Source: Bacteriovoracaceae bacterium UBA6153 (GTDB taxonomy: Bacteria > Bdellovibrionota > Bacteriovoracia > Bacteriovoracales > Bacteriovoracaceae). From it: 64,000 nucleotides of DNA. The stretch is taken from NCBI GenBank assembly GCA_002428265.1, contig DIUR01000033.1, positions 434,001-498,000 on the forward strand, in the 5' to 3' direction. Under the pieces are notes generated by a model, which saw only the letters and a program-made list of their open reading frames with translations, was not told the origin of the DNA and did not search any database. The position numbers and the translations under genes were made by a program. Below are positions 18,472-26,909 of this stretch, one piece after another; the stretch's first letter is position 1; the number at the start of each line of letters is the position of its first letter.

Positions 18472-18977
18472 AAAAAATGAAAAACAAAACTCCTATTGTT
18501 GCTGTGATTATGGGAAGCCAATCTGACTGGCCAACGATGAAGGAAGCTTGTGATGTGCTTCTGGCCTTCGGGATTATCTATGAAAAACAAATCCTCTCAG
18601 CTCACCGAACTCCTGATGACATGCGCTCGTTTGCCATTAGTGCAAGAACAGCTGGATTAAAAATTATTATCGCTGGAGCTGGTGGAGCTGCTCACCTTCC
18701 CGGTATGACTGCTGCCTACACAACTCTTCCCGTGATAGGTGTTCCTATACTTTCTAAAACTCTCCAGGGTGTTGATAGCCTGCTTTCTATCGTGCAGATG
18801 CCTAAAGGTATTCCTGTGGCGACTGTGGCCATTGGAAACGCAAGCAACGCAGGTCTTTTGGCCGTTCAGATGTTAGCGATGAATGATAGTGAATTAGCTG
18901 AGAAGATTGAGACATTCAGAAATAGACAGAATCAAGATGTGAAGCAGTCTAATAAGCTTTTAAAAAAAGCTAAGTAG
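18468..18977 (+). CDS. purE: N5-CAIR mutase (class I PurE)
   Basis: PurE moves the carboxylate of N5-CAIR to give CAIR. The 169-residue length, VAVIMGSQSDWPTMKEACDV and the catalytic SAHRTPDDM fit class I enzymes, which work with PurK. GAGGAAHLPGM is the second conserved block. The ATG overlaps the purK stop. It is followed after 20 bases by the convergent 825-residue exported protein gene, with no clear terminator between them. Confidence 0.96.
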   Translation: MKKMKNKTPIVAVIMGSQSDWPTMKEACDVLLAFGIIYEKQILSAHRTPDDMRSFAISARTAGLKIIIAGAGGAAHLPGMTAAYTTLPVIGVPILSKTLQGVDSLLSIVQMPKGIPVATVAIGNASNAGLLAVQMLAMNDSELAEKIETFRNRQNQDVKQSNKLLKKAK

Positions 18978-18997
18978 ACTGCTGCGCATTTTAGTTA

Positions 18998-21475
18998 TTA
19001 TTTTTTAGGAGCGTCTTCTACTTTTTCATAATTTCTAATATATGCTTTTGTTACTCTTTCAAATAATGAATCTCCATCTTTACTTACGTAAGCATCTTTG
19101 CTTTTTGCTTTCTTGGCAACGATACTATCTGATAATGTAGCTGCATCTTTTACACTTGCCATTGATCTCTCAACCGTGTCTGGTGACGATGAACTTACTG
19201 AACTTGCAGGAGAACGCCCAGATGAAGTTGTTGCTTTTGAAGCATCACTCGATTTTGCCGAACTACTTGCATAGCCTAAGTCTCTTTCATAAAATCTTCT
19301 TGAAGGACTTGACGACGATCCAGAGTATCCGTTAACTGCATCATAATATTTTGATCCACCTGCAGATGCTGTTTTATATATCTCTGAGGCATCTGGTGAG
19401 TCTTTAACTTTATCAAGGGCCTTGTCAGTTGCAGCAGCAAGTGCATTCGATGTAGATCCACCGCTGCTTTGGCTTTTTGCCATCGCTTCAAACATCTTAG
19501 TGAATTTATCACTGTTGTCGTCTTTAGTAGCTCCATTCTTATTGTCTATTTTACCGAACTCTCCACTTCCCGAAGAAGATGATAAAACTGTATTTAATTT
19601 TTTCTGAGCTGCCGCGATTGAATCCATACTCTTTTTTGCAAGGGCCATTGATTGTGAACCTAAATTAAGTCCACTCACGTCAGCACCAGCTAGAGTTCTT
19701 TGTGCAAATGTTGACACAGATCCATTTGGACCAGTGATAATTGGCACTGAAGCTTTAGCATCAAGTGCCTTTGCTTGCGCCTGCACTTCTTTATTACTAC
19801 TGGCCGCTAATTGAATTGTACTACCACCTGCTGCTGCATTGCCGGCCTGACTTGATGTTTTTGCTAAAGCTAATGTATTAACAGTACTCTTTGCTGCTGT
19901 AGCATTGTTTGATGCTGTAGCACTAGATGCTTTAGGAGTCGTTGGTGCTGGGGTCTTAGTCTCAGCAAGCATTTTATTAATATCAGTTAAGTATTTTTCT
20001 AGTTTCGCTTTTGTAATCTGAAGATTTGACAGCTTTTGCTTATCGATTGCAAGAACCGCATTGGCCTTATCTTTTGCCATGCTGAAGTACTCTGATCTAA
20101 ATCCCGCTTGTCCTACAACCTTATCAGCTTCTGCCCATGCACCAGTGAATGCATCTGCAGTTTCTTTTGAGTCTTCTGATACTCCAATTTTTTCAAGAAA
20201 GCTTGCTGCTGCCTTAGACATAATTTCATTTGCAGTGATATTATGTTCTTTTGTGTTCAGCTTAGTAGGATCTTTTGGACCTTCTGGACACTTTGCTCCA
20301 CTCTCTTTTCTTGCAAGCTTCATTTCCTCTAAAGCACCTTCCATTGGAGATGACCAATCATAGGCAGCATCATTTGATTTTGGAATGGCCTTCATCATAG
20401 AGTCCATAATCTCTTCATAATCATTCATCATATTATTTTGAGATGTACTTGGAACTTTATTAACGTATACATCAGCATACTTAGTAGCAGGATCTGCAAT
20501 AATTGCTGGAATTTGTGCAAGCGCAACATCACACCCAGGAACTGGATCTGGAACAAGTTCTGTGTGACAACTTGTTGTTGCGTCTTCTCCTTCACCTACA
20601 GTCTCACATTTTTCAACTTTCTTTTTTCTATCACAAGCAGCTTGAGCTGCTTTTGTTGAGTCAGCAAAAGAGACATTAATCATATCTTGGAATGTTTTTA
20701 CTGTTTTTAAATTTTCTTCAACGTTAGCTTTTGTAGATTCAAGAGCAGCTATGATAACAGCTTCTCTTAGAGGAATGCGTCCACTCGTTCCACCGATACT
20801 TTCAATACTCGCACTGACTGTATCAATTTGAAGTTGAATCGCTTCAATCTGAAGCTCTTTAGACACTTCTGCACCAGTTGTCAGAGCAGTGACTTTCTTT
20901 TGAATAGCATCAAGTCTAGAATTTAAAAGTTTATCTCTTTTAGTTTCACCTAAAGAGTACGCTTTAATGGCCTTAAACCATGAATCAAGCGAGCCTGGCA
21001 TTTTCTCACCTGCTGGCTTACATGACTTAGCACCAATTTCAGTAGCACCATATAAAACTGCATTGAGTTCAAAAACTTTTTCGTTATAAGCGTCTTCATC
21101 TATATTTACAATTGTATCACTCGATACTGCTCCACTCTTTATATCTTCAGCCGTGCATGATGGTCTCGTACTTGGCCCAACAACTGGCCCAGTACAATCG
21201 ACTGCTGCATTGCTTGCTGTATTTGCAGCTGCAGCTGCGGAAGGAGTTTCAAAAACAGAACCTATCGTTCTTCCTTGAGAATCTTGAAGAAGTGCCACAC
21301 CAATTCCAGTTACAAATATTCTCTCATTAGGGCCAACAGGAGTTCCGTCTATATGATAGTAGGTATAGCCACCAGTTGAATTAGTGAATGTAGGAGTTCC
21401 TCCAGGAGGTGTTGGCTCGGCATTAACTTGTGAAGTTAATAAGGCCAATACACATACTAAGTTTAATTTTTTCAT
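18998..21475 (-). CDS. large exported Ala/Ser/Lys-rich protein, unknown function
   Basis: An 825-residue protein with a signal peptide (about residues 1-19, ending VNAEP) and no family I recognise. After a short Gly/Pro/Thr-rich start come helical segments rich in Ala, Lys, Glu and Thr, with a Cys cluster near residues 280-320. That cluster has four Cys across CDRKKKVEKC...CHTELVPDPVPGC. The last 300 residues are low-complexity Ser/Ala/Lys, including SSSSPSRRFYERDLGY, and the end is again charged (AYIRNYEKVEDAPKK). No transmembrane anchor, lipobox or LPXTG is seen. The protein is therefore probably periplasmic or released. It is a single gene with its own upstream region. Confidence 0.6.
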   Translation of the reverse strand: MKKLNLVCVLALLTSQVNAEPTPPGGTPTFTNSTGGYTYYHIDGTPVGPNERIFVTGIGVALLQDSQGRTIGSVFETPSAAAAANTASNAAVDCTGPVVGPSTRPSCTAEDIKSGAVSSDTIVNIDEDAYNEKVFELNAVLYGATEIGAKSCKPAGEKMPGSLDSWFKAIKAYSLGETKRDKLLNSRLDAIQKKVTALTTGAEVSKELQIEAIQLQIDTVSASIESIGGTSGRIPLREAVIIAALESTKANVEENLKTVKTFQDMINVSFADSTKAAQAACDRKKKVEKCETVGEGEDATTSCHTELVPDPVPGCDVALAQIPAIIADPATKYADVYVNKVPSTSQNNMMNDYEEIMDSMMKAIPKSNDAAYDWSSPMEGALEEMKLARKESGAKCPEGPKDPTKLNTKEHNITANEIMSKAAASFLEKIGVSEDSKETADAFTGAWAEADKVVGQAGFRSEYFSMAKDKANAVLAIDKQKLSNLQITKAKLEKYLTDINKMLAETKTPAPTTPKASSATASNNATAAKSTVNTLALAKTSSQAGNAAAGGSTIQLAASSNKEVQAQAKALDAKASVPIITGPNGSVSTFAQRTLAGADVSGLNLGSQSMALAKKSMDSIAAAQKKLNTVLSSSSGSGEFGKIDNKNGATKDDNSDKFTKMFEAMAKSQSSGGSTSNALAAATDKALDKVKDSPDASEIYKTASAGGSKYYDAVNGYSGSSSSPSRRFYERDLGYASSSAKSSDASKATTSSGRSPASSVSSSSPDTVERSMASVKDAATLSDSIVAKKAKSKDAYVSKDGDSLFERVTKAYIRNYEKVEDAPKK

Positions 21476-21653
21476 AACATTCCCCTTACTCGAACTACAG
21501 TGTTTCAGAAAGTATCTATCAACAGTATCGACTTACTTGGTCTTTAAATGAAATTTTATGATTTCTTTTCGCTAAACGAATGCTCAAATCCAGCAAAATC
21601 AAGGATTAAGAGAGGAGATTTAACAAATAAATAAACAAAAAAATATGCCTATA

Positions 21654-21668
21654 ATAGTTGTCAACTAT
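21654..21668. promoter_or_regulatory. perfect 15-base palindrome overlapping a TTGACA -35 box
   Basis: ATAGTTG-T-CAACTAT lies in the 216-base region between the 825-residue exported protein gene and manC, about 180 bases before the former. On the minus strand it contains a perfect TTGACA (21659-21664), but I do not see a convincing -10 box at normal spacing. It could be an operator, with low certainty. No T-run follows, so a terminator is unlikely. Confidence 0.3.
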
Positions 21669-21691
21669 GCCTAAATTTAGAGGATTAACAC

Positions 21692-22768
21692 TTAGATAAG
21701 ATCGGGACGGGCCTTCTTCAAATGCTCTACGACTTTCTTGATTTCTTGAGCATCCTTTACAGGGGCCACTAAAACAACATCGTCATTAACAACAACAATG
21801 TGCTTATCCATGTTAATTAATGAAACAAACTTATCAGGAGCAAAGACGACATTATCTGTAGAGTTTAAAAAGAACTCTCCTTTAGACTTAACAACAGTAT
21901 TGCCATGAGTTTCATCTATAACAGTTGAAAGAGCATCCCACGATCCTAAATCGTTCCAGTCAAAGTTTGCAGGCATGACGGCGATACGATCAGATTTTTC
22001 CATGATGGCATAATCAATTGAATCACTAGGAATTTTTTCATAAACTTTTTTTAATTTCACAGGGCTTTTTACTGTTTCACAAAGTGCATTGAAGTGTTTA
22101 AACATTTCAGGTGCATGTTCTGCAAACTCTTCAAGAAAAACTCTTATGGGAGCAACAAACATTCCAGCATTCCACAGATACTGTCCGCTCTTTACATATT
22201 CAGCGGCCAACTCAAAATGCGGCTTTTCTTTAAAACGAGAAACTTTAAAGGCCTCTTCATTAAGAAGTTTGCCTTTTTGAATGTAACCAAAACCAGTATG
22301 CGGAAAATTTGGTGTAATACCGATGGTTACAATTTGCTGATTTTTAAAAGCAAAATCAGCTGCTTTTTTTATCGTAGAATGAAAACCCTTTTTATTCAAA
22401 ATCACATGATCAGCAGGAACAATCGTAATAACATCATCCTCTGATAACCCACTCTCAAGTAGACTCGCCAAGGACATAAGAATACACGGCCCGGTATTTC
22501 TTCCAGTGGGCTCAAAGATCACTCCCTTAGAATTAATCTTCCCCTTACTTGATGCCTTACAAAGCTTCTCTTGTTCTTTCACTGTTACAACAAAACGTTT
22601 GTCTTTATCAATAAACCTATCAAAGCGCTCTAGTGTCTCTTCGAGCAAACTCTTTTTACTAATAAGACTTAAGTATTGTTTTGGTTTTTTAGCAGTCGAC
22701 TCTGGCCAAAAGCGCGTGCCTTTTCCACCGGCCATTACGAGTGCATAAAGATTGTATTGTTTTTTCAT
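21692..22768 (-). CDS. manC: mannose-1-phosphate guanylyltransferase
   Basis: Makes GDP-mannose from mannose-1-phosphate and GTP for polysaccharide or glycoconjugate synthesis. The 358-residue protein begins ALVMAGGKGTRFWPES, the pyrophosphorylase signature, followed by KKPKQYLSL. EPTGRNTGPCIL, TIVPADHVI and FKEKPHFELAAEYVKSGQYLWNAGMF, typical of the family, come next. It lacks the C-terminal cupin domain of bifunctional GMP/phosphomannose isomerase proteins, so it is the short monofunctional type. The SPOR gene ends 8 bases upstream, so the two are likely one transcript. No polysaccharide cluster surrounds it. Confidence 0.92.
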   Translation of the reverse strand: MKKQYNLYALVMAGGKGTRFWPESTAKKPKQYLSLISKKSLLEETLERFDRFIDKDKRFVVTVKEQEKLCKASSKGKINSKGVIFEPTGRNTGPCILMSLASLLESGLSEDDVITIVPADHVILNKKGFHSTIKKAADFAFKNQQIVTIGITPNFPHTGFGYIQKGKLLNEEAFKVSRFKEKPHFELAAEYVKSGQYLWNAGMFVAPIRVFLEEFAEHAPEMFKHFNALCETVKSPVKLKKVYEKIPSDSIDYAIMEKSDRIAVMPANFDWNDLGSWDALSTVIDETHGNTVVKSKGEFFLNSTDNVVFAPDKFVSLINMDKHIVVVNDDVVLVAPVKDAQEIKKVVEHLKKARPDLI

Positions 22769-22776
22769 GAGAGGCC

Positions 22777-23391
22777 CTATGGCATTTTGATAATTGTATA
22801 GTCCTGGCCTACAAAAAGAGTCTTCTCTTTTGTAACATAAGCACGGGCCTCTTCTGGAGTGTTAAAGGCCTCAAGGCTCACACGATACCATGTCCCCTTA
22901 CCTTTAATCTCAATTTGATTGATGATTGGATTGTATCCACGAGCTCTAAAGCCTTCAGCAAAACTCTCGGCTTCTTTAAGTGTTCTATGGCTTCCAAGCT
23001 GAATAGTGTATTTTCCACTAAGAGCATCTGTCGTTTTATTTTCAACAGTAGCAGCAGGAGTGCTCATGTTCGCGTGAGCTCCAGCAGCAGGTTTTACGCC
23101 TGTACCAAACTCTTCACTAATTTTTTCTTGAAGTTTATTTTCAATATCTGAGCTCTCAACAGTGTTGGCCTCAGGATTTGCTTTGATGTGCGAGAGCTCT
23201 TCTTCTTTGTTTGAAAGAAGCTCCACAACTTTTTTCTGGTCTTCAGGAGTGATCCCTGCCATTTCCATTGAATAGTTCTTACCGATCTTTACCCCTAAAA
23301 CAAATGAGGTGACGGCAATTAAAATCATGAAAATGAAAATAAGAGCTACTTCTTTTTTTGCAAAGACATACAGTTTTGTTTTTGAATCCAT
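22777..23391 (-). CDS. SPOR-domain inner membrane protein
   Basis: A 204-residue protein with a short cytoplasmic N-terminus, one membrane segment (about residues 14-36), a helical Glu-rich periplasmic linker, and a C-terminal SPOR domain (about 127-203; KYTIQLGSHRTLKEAESFAEGF and GTWYRVSLEAFNTPEEARAYV). SPOR domains bind denuded glycan strands of septal peptidoglycan, so a role at the division site is likely. The architecture resembles FtsN or DedD, but the sequence does not allow a choice. It is divergent from the pilus operon. Confidence 0.85.
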   Translation of the reverse strand: MDSKTKLYVFAKKEVALIFIFMILIAVTSFVLGVKIGKNYSMEMAGITPEDQKKVVELLSNKEEELSHIKANPEANTVESSDIENKLQEKISEEFGTGVKPAAGAHANMSTPAATVENKTTDALSGKYTIQLGSHRTLKEAESFAEGFRARGYNPIINQIEIKGKGTWYRVSLEAFNTPEEARAYVTKEKTLFVGQDYTIIKMP

Positions 23392-23500
23392 GACTTGATT
23401 TTAACTTCTATCCCCCACCCTTGCAATGGACTTTTTTTACCTCAGTTCAATCTCTAGACCACTAGTGTTGCCCCTATCACCCATTTTACCCTATTTGCCC

Positions 23501-23517
23501 TTGGCGCAAGGCCTGCA
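23501..23517 (+). promoter_or_regulatory. candidate sigma-54 promoter of the Tad pilus operon
   Basis: TTGGCGCAAGGCCTGCA fits the -24/-12 consensus YTGGCACGRNNNTTGCW at all but three defined positions. GG (23503-23504) and GC (23515-23516) are exactly 10 bases apart, the spacing required by RpoN. Transcription would start near 23528, about 23 bases before the pilin ATG and just ahead of its GGAGGAG box. The 110 bases upstream are C-rich, with TTGCCCCTA at 23468 and again at 23519, and could hold activator sites. This is inferred from sequence alone. Confidence 0.55.
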
Positions 23518-23550
23518 ATTGCCCCTACACATCAATTGGAGGAGATATTT

Positions 23551-23739
23551 ATGAAAAAAACAAAAAATGCTAAGAGTTTATTGCGCAATCAAAAAGGTCA
23601 AGGGGTCATGGAGTATGTCATCATCTCCAGCCTGGTGGGAATTGTGTGCATCACCGCAGTTAAAGGTTTTGGAGGAGTGATTAAAACCCGAGTTGAATCG
23701 ATGAAGTCATCAATCGTCGACAATATCAAAACGAACTAA
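23551..23739 (+). CDS. Flp/Tad-type prepilin
   Basis: A 62-residue major-pilin-like protein. A basic leader (MKKTKNAKSLLRNQKG) is followed by QGVMEYVIISSLVGIV. Cleavage after Gly16 leaves Glu at +5 followed by Tyr, the G-XXXX-EY processing site of Flp pilins. The hydrophobic helix (about residues 19-40) and short length fit the family. The ATG at 23551 follows a strong GGAGGAG box; an in-frame TTG 15 bases upstream falls on that box and is not the start. It is the first gene of a seven-gene plus-strand operon behind a sigma-54-like promoter. Confidence 0.85.
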   Translation: MKKTKNAKSLLRNQKGQGVMEYVIISSLVGIVCITAVKGFGGVIKTRVESMKSSIVDNIKTN

Positions 23740-23741
23740 CA

Positions 23742-24485
23742 ATGATTCTGGCCTACGTCCTCTCTTTTAGTCTTCTGATTATGTCGGTCATTAAAGTGAC
23801 CGGCCTTTTTACTCATGCTTCAAAGAACCTTGAGTCTACTCAAAAAGAGTTTATTAAAGACACCAGAAAAACCCATGACAAAGGCAGCATCACTCTCATG
23901 GCCGCCATGCTGACGATGATGATCTCTCTGCTCCTCTTATTTTTTGCCTTAAAATTTAAAGTTGAGCTTCAAGAAGCAAGGTTTAGAAAAGACAGCTATC
24001 TTTGTTTCAATAATCTCAATATAAAAACTTCTAACTACATCACAGACATGACCCGCTTCAACTGGGCCTTAAGATCAGCTTACATTGCCACCTATAGCGT
24101 GGTTGCCACGGCTGAGGCCTTAGCAGTATTTAAGGCCTTAAAAATTGCCAGGGATGTCGTTCATTATAATTACCTAAAAGAGCTCATTAGCAATTCTGTC
24201 TGCAAAGATAAAATTCCACCCGTTTCATATTTGAAAAATCTTCCTTACAAAACCAACATGGCCTTCAAACTAAATACCCTTATAGATGGAACGACGATAG
24301 TCCGGGAGAACAAATGGAGCTTAACCTATTTAAAAAAACCAAAAGGCATCAGACTAAGCCGAGTCTTTCTTCTCAAGGCAGAGCTGGAACTCAATGGAAG
24401 CTTCGTTCCGGATTTCAAGATAAAAACCAAGGAGCAGGTCATGCCGGATTTTTCGAAATTGAATTACTTATTTGGCTCTCGATAA
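23742..24485 (+). CDS. TadG/TadE-like membrane-anchored pilus protein (putative)
   Basis: A 247-residue protein starting 2 bases after the pilin stop. Hydrophobic segments lie at about residues 1-22 and 52-71. The second is preceded by HDKGSITLMAAMLT, resembling the N-terminal segment of TadG/TadE-type pseudopilins. A mostly hydrophilic domain with two Cys (YLCFNN, NSVCKDK) follows. The ribosome-binding site at the first ATG is poor, so translation may be coupled to the pilin, or the real start may lie nearer residue 50. Its last 172 bases overlap the next gene in another frame. The role is inferred from position and topology. Confidence 0.5.
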   Translation: MILAYVLSFSLLIMSVIKVTGLFTHASKNLESTQKEFIKDTRKTHDKGSITLMAAMLTMMISLLLLFFALKFKVELQEARFRKDSYLCFNNLNIKTSNYITDMTRFNWALRSAYIATYSVVATAEALAVFKALKIARDVVHYNYLKELISNSVCKDKIPPVSYLKNLPYKTNMAFKLNTLIDGTTIVRENKWSLTYLKKPKGIRLSRVFLLKAELELNGSFVPDFKIKTKEQVMPDFSKLNYLFGSR

Positions 24486-24604
24486 TTTTTTTGATTCTCA
24501 CTGGATTTATGGGCATACATAAGGCCTATAAAAAAGAACACCACCAGATAAGGGAGGACTTCAAAAATGAATGGAATAAGCTCGAGTCTAAAAGACGAAA
24601 TTAA
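24314..24604 (+). CDS. pseudopilin-like protein in an overlapping frame
   Basis: A 96-residue frame whose first 172 bases overlap the preceding gene. A GGGAG box lies 8 bases before the ATG, and no alternative ATG, GTG or TTG occurs before the hydrophobic segment. A 46-residue basic leader ends GAGHAG. FFEIELLIWLSIIFLILTGF follows, resembling a type IV/TadE pilin N-terminus (Gly before the cleavage point, hydrophobic stretch, acidic residue near +3 to +5). A charged helix (KKEHHQIREDFKNEWNKLE) completes it. Its end overlaps the next gene by 38 bases. A frameshifted remnant is possible, but the pilin-like features and box argue for a real gene. Confidence 0.5.
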   Translation: MELNLFKKTKRHQTKPSLSSQGRAGTQWKLRSGFQDKNQGAGHAGFFEIELLIWLSIIFLILTGFMGIHKAYKKEHHQIREDFKNEWNKLESKRRN

Positions 24605-25040
24605 AAAATCCAGTGAATCTAAAAAGAAAGATAAATTTAGATTTATCGCCTGCATTCTCTGCACTAACCTTCTAGTTGCAACTCTTTGCTGGCAAAGCTC
24701 TCCAGAGACAATAGCAATTCAAACAATAAAAAAGATTATCCATCCTGATCATCAATTGATGGAAGTCCCGATGGTTGCCCTTGTTCCCGAAAGCAGTCTT
24801 AAACTTCCAGAGTCTCCAGTCACCATCATTTCTAAAAATAAAAAAATTATAGCTAACAAGGCCTGGCTTCATGAAGAAATTTCAAAAGAGTCAGGAAGCT
24901 CCCATTTCAAAATTGAGATATCTAATAACGATATTGTGAGAGTTAGTGAATCAATGGAAATAGGCATGATAGCTGTTCCCTATGTCGAGAAAAAACAATC
25001 ACCAAAAAAACAAGGATCACGTTATGAAGTTTCTATTTAA
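24567..25040 (+). CDS. single-pass membrane protein of the Tad locus, unknown
   Basis: A 157-residue protein I cannot assign. A charged cytoplasmic start (residues 1-26) precedes one membrane helix (about 27-44, FIACILCTNLLVATLCW). The periplasmic part contains LMEVPMVALVPES and IGMIAVPYVEKK, weakly reminiscent of the SAF-like strands of RcpC/CpaB pilus assembly proteins. That resemblance is by eye only. The gene overlaps both neighbours (38 and 17 bases), so it belongs to the pilus operon. Confidence 0.5.
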   Translation: MNGISSSLKDEIKKSSESKKKDKFRFIACILCTNLLVATLCWQSSPETIAIQTIKKIIHPDHQLMEVPMVALVPESSLKLPESPVTIISKNKKIIANKAWLHEEISKESGSSHFKIEISNNDIVRVSESMEIGMIAVPYVEKKQSPKKQGSRYEVSI

Positions 25041-25332
25041 AATATTTTTTATAAGCTCACTGGTAATCAACACCTCTATTGCCCGCGACATTATCCTGAT
25101 TGAAAATAATGCCAGTCATGAAGAAGGAAAACTCCTGGTGCGAATCCTCGAAGAGAAATTCAATATTCCCAGAAAGCTTATCAGCTATAAACATATCAAT
25201 ACGAGCTGTAGAAAAAACAGCGATGCAATCATGCAGTTATGTTTAAAAAGTAATGGTGAGTTGGAAGTGATCAAAGTGGACAGGTTTGTCGTAGAAAATT
25301 CAATAGGTACATTTTTAGAGATGGAGAAATAA
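25024..25332 (+). CDS. small exported protein of the Tad locus, unknown
   Basis: A 102-residue protein with a clear signal peptide (MKFLFKIFFISSLVINTSIA) and a small mature domain with two Cys (NTSCRKN and MQLCLKS), possibly disulfide-linked. I place the start at the ATG at 25024, behind an AAGGA box, rather than 14 codons upstream, because this gives a proper signal peptide. The stop overlaps the next ATG by one base (TAATG). No family is recognised; a periplasmic pilus accessory is likely from position. Confidence 0.5.
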   Translation: MKFLFKIFFISSLVINTSIARDIILIENNASHEEGKLLVRILEEKFNIPRKLISYKHINTSCRKNSDAIMQLCLKSNGELEVIKVDRFVVENSIGTFLEMEK

Positions 25333-26909
25333 TGGAAAATCTAAGTCAATTCGGTCAGCAACTTAATACTGACCGAATCCAAAATTATTTTAAAAATTAT
25401 TTTGCAGCAGCGTGGATAGCAAACTTAGGAGTTGTTCCTTTATTTCTGTTTGCAGCCTTTCTCTTTGCTCCAGCGTTTTTCTTTTTTCTAAGTCTTCTGT
25501 TGTTTGTAACACATGTTCTTGAAACCATCGGGAAACTCCTCTATAACCGCAACTACCGCCGCAGGATCAACACTAATAATTTTGTTTTTCAAATTGCTTT
25601 CTTTAAGCTGTCTTTTTTACCTATATTCAGACCATGTGTCAAAGGATTCTTTAGTTTCCTCCTCTTAAATCATGTGCTTTGGGGGGATCCGGCCCTGGCA
25701 GAAGACTACATTATCTCCCGCGGGCAATCCATCACTATCAAGCTCCCACAAATGACCCGCTTTAATATCGGAAACAAAGATGTGCTCGCTTACAAGCTAA
25801 ATGAAAGTAATAAGACTCTTTTGATCCGTGGCACAAGCCTTGGGACCAGTGAGCTTTTGGTCTGGAATAAAAATGACGCATCTCCAACAGAGCACCAGAT
25901 TTTTGTTATTTCTAAAATCCAAGAGGCCAAACTACTACACACAGCACAAAGTCTGGCCGGTCTAGGCCTTATGACCAAAGTCGAGCTTCCACACCTTAAA
26001 GTCAGTGGCGTACTCAATAGTTTGAAAGACTATCTTCAATACAAAAAAATTCAAAATGCGAACAGTGAACTCATTCAAGATGAAGTCGATGTGGGATCTC
26101 CTCTAAAAAAAGAAATTCTCGCAGACATTTATAAACTCTTTTTTAATGACTACAAAGATTCAATCAAGTGTTCAATCCTCTACTCTGAGTTTACCTGTCT
26201 CTATCCGGCCAATGAAGCTCCAGGTGAGATGCTAAAAAAGCATTTAAGCGCAAAATATAGAGTTAACTTTATTGAACACAACAATCAAAATTATAGAAAA
26301 AATTATTCATTTAAATTAAAAATGATTCAGCTCGAGCAAATGGACGGTGAAGAATTAAGACTGGGCCTTGAGCAACTCAATGCAACTCTAGGAGATATTT
26401 TAAGAGTACCGTTGAATCTGATCGTCGAAAAAAATGCTTTTTTACTGGCCCAGAAAAAAGTTCAGATGAACACTCTTGCTGAACCTATGGGACTGATAAG
26501 ACCAATGAGTCCCGCCGAGTTTCAAATTGGTGCTGATGTTCCTTATACGACGACAGGCAAAGATGGAATTGTGACGATGACTCAGTGGCAGTTTGCCGGA
26601 TTAAAAGTAAAAGTGATGATGGAAAACATGGGTGATAAAGTAAAAATCTCCTATGAAACAGAGCTAACTAAACCCTCAATGGAATCTAACGGGCCGATCA
26701 GTGGCAACAAAGAAAAATCAAGTGTAGTGATTGATTTAAACTCTCCCACAAGATTATTTCAGATATCACTTAAGACCGAAGCTCTGGGTGTTGACCAGAT
26801 GCCTTTTTTAAATCGCATTCCGCTTTTAGGTGAACTCTTCAAATCAAAGAGCTCACAAAACAATTACAAAATGATCACTGGAATTATCGAGGTCACTCCC
26901 CATGAATAA
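25332..26909 (+). CDS. CpaC/RcpA-like secretin-family protein with an added membrane domain
   Basis: A 525-residue protein. From about residue 125 it reads DYIISRGQSITIKLPQMTRFNIGNKDVLAYKL, the pilus-type N0 domain that opens CpaC/RcpA secretins. The C-terminal part has PYTTTGKDGIVTMTQWQFAGLKVKV and VDQMPFLNRIPLLGELFKS, the strongly conserved secretin end. Normal CpaC has a short signal peptide at that point. Here about 120 residues precede N0 and include hydrophobic segments near 35-70 and 105-122. The latter, ending WGDPALAED, could be an internal signal. The start overlaps the previous stop by one base. It is shorter in the gate region than typical secretins. Confidence 0.75.
   Translation: MENLSQFGQQLNTDRIQNYFKNYFAAAWIANLGVVPLFLFAAFLFAPAFFFFLSLLLFVTHVLETIGKLLYNRNYRRRINTNNFVFQIAFFKLSFLPIFRPCVKGFFSFLLLNHVLWGDPALAEDYIISRGQSITIKLPQMTRFNIGNKDVLAYKLNESNKTLLIRGTSLGTSELLVWNKNDASPTEHQIFVISKIQEAKLLHTAQSLAGLGLMTKVELPHLKVSGVLNSLKDYLQYKKIQNANSELIQDEVDVGSPLKKEILADIYKLFFNDYKDSIKCSILYSEFTCLYPANEAPGEMLKKHLSAKYRVNFIEHNNQNYRKNYSFKLKMIQLEQMDGEELRLGLEQLNATLGDILRVPLNLIVEKNAFLLAQKKVQMNTLAEPMGLIRPMSPAEFQIGADVPYTTTGKDGIVTMTQWQFAGLKVKVMMENMGDKVKISYETELTKPSMESNGPISGNKEKSSVVIDLNSPTRLFQISLKTEALGVDQMPFLNRIPLLGELFKSKSSQNNYKMITGIIEVTPHE

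Noticed and set aside
23742..24604. The two overlapping pilus genes as one gene broken by a frameshift
   Set aside because: Both frames are open across 172 shared bases. The second has its own box and start, and each has its own pilin-like hydrophobic segment. Still listed with modest confidence.
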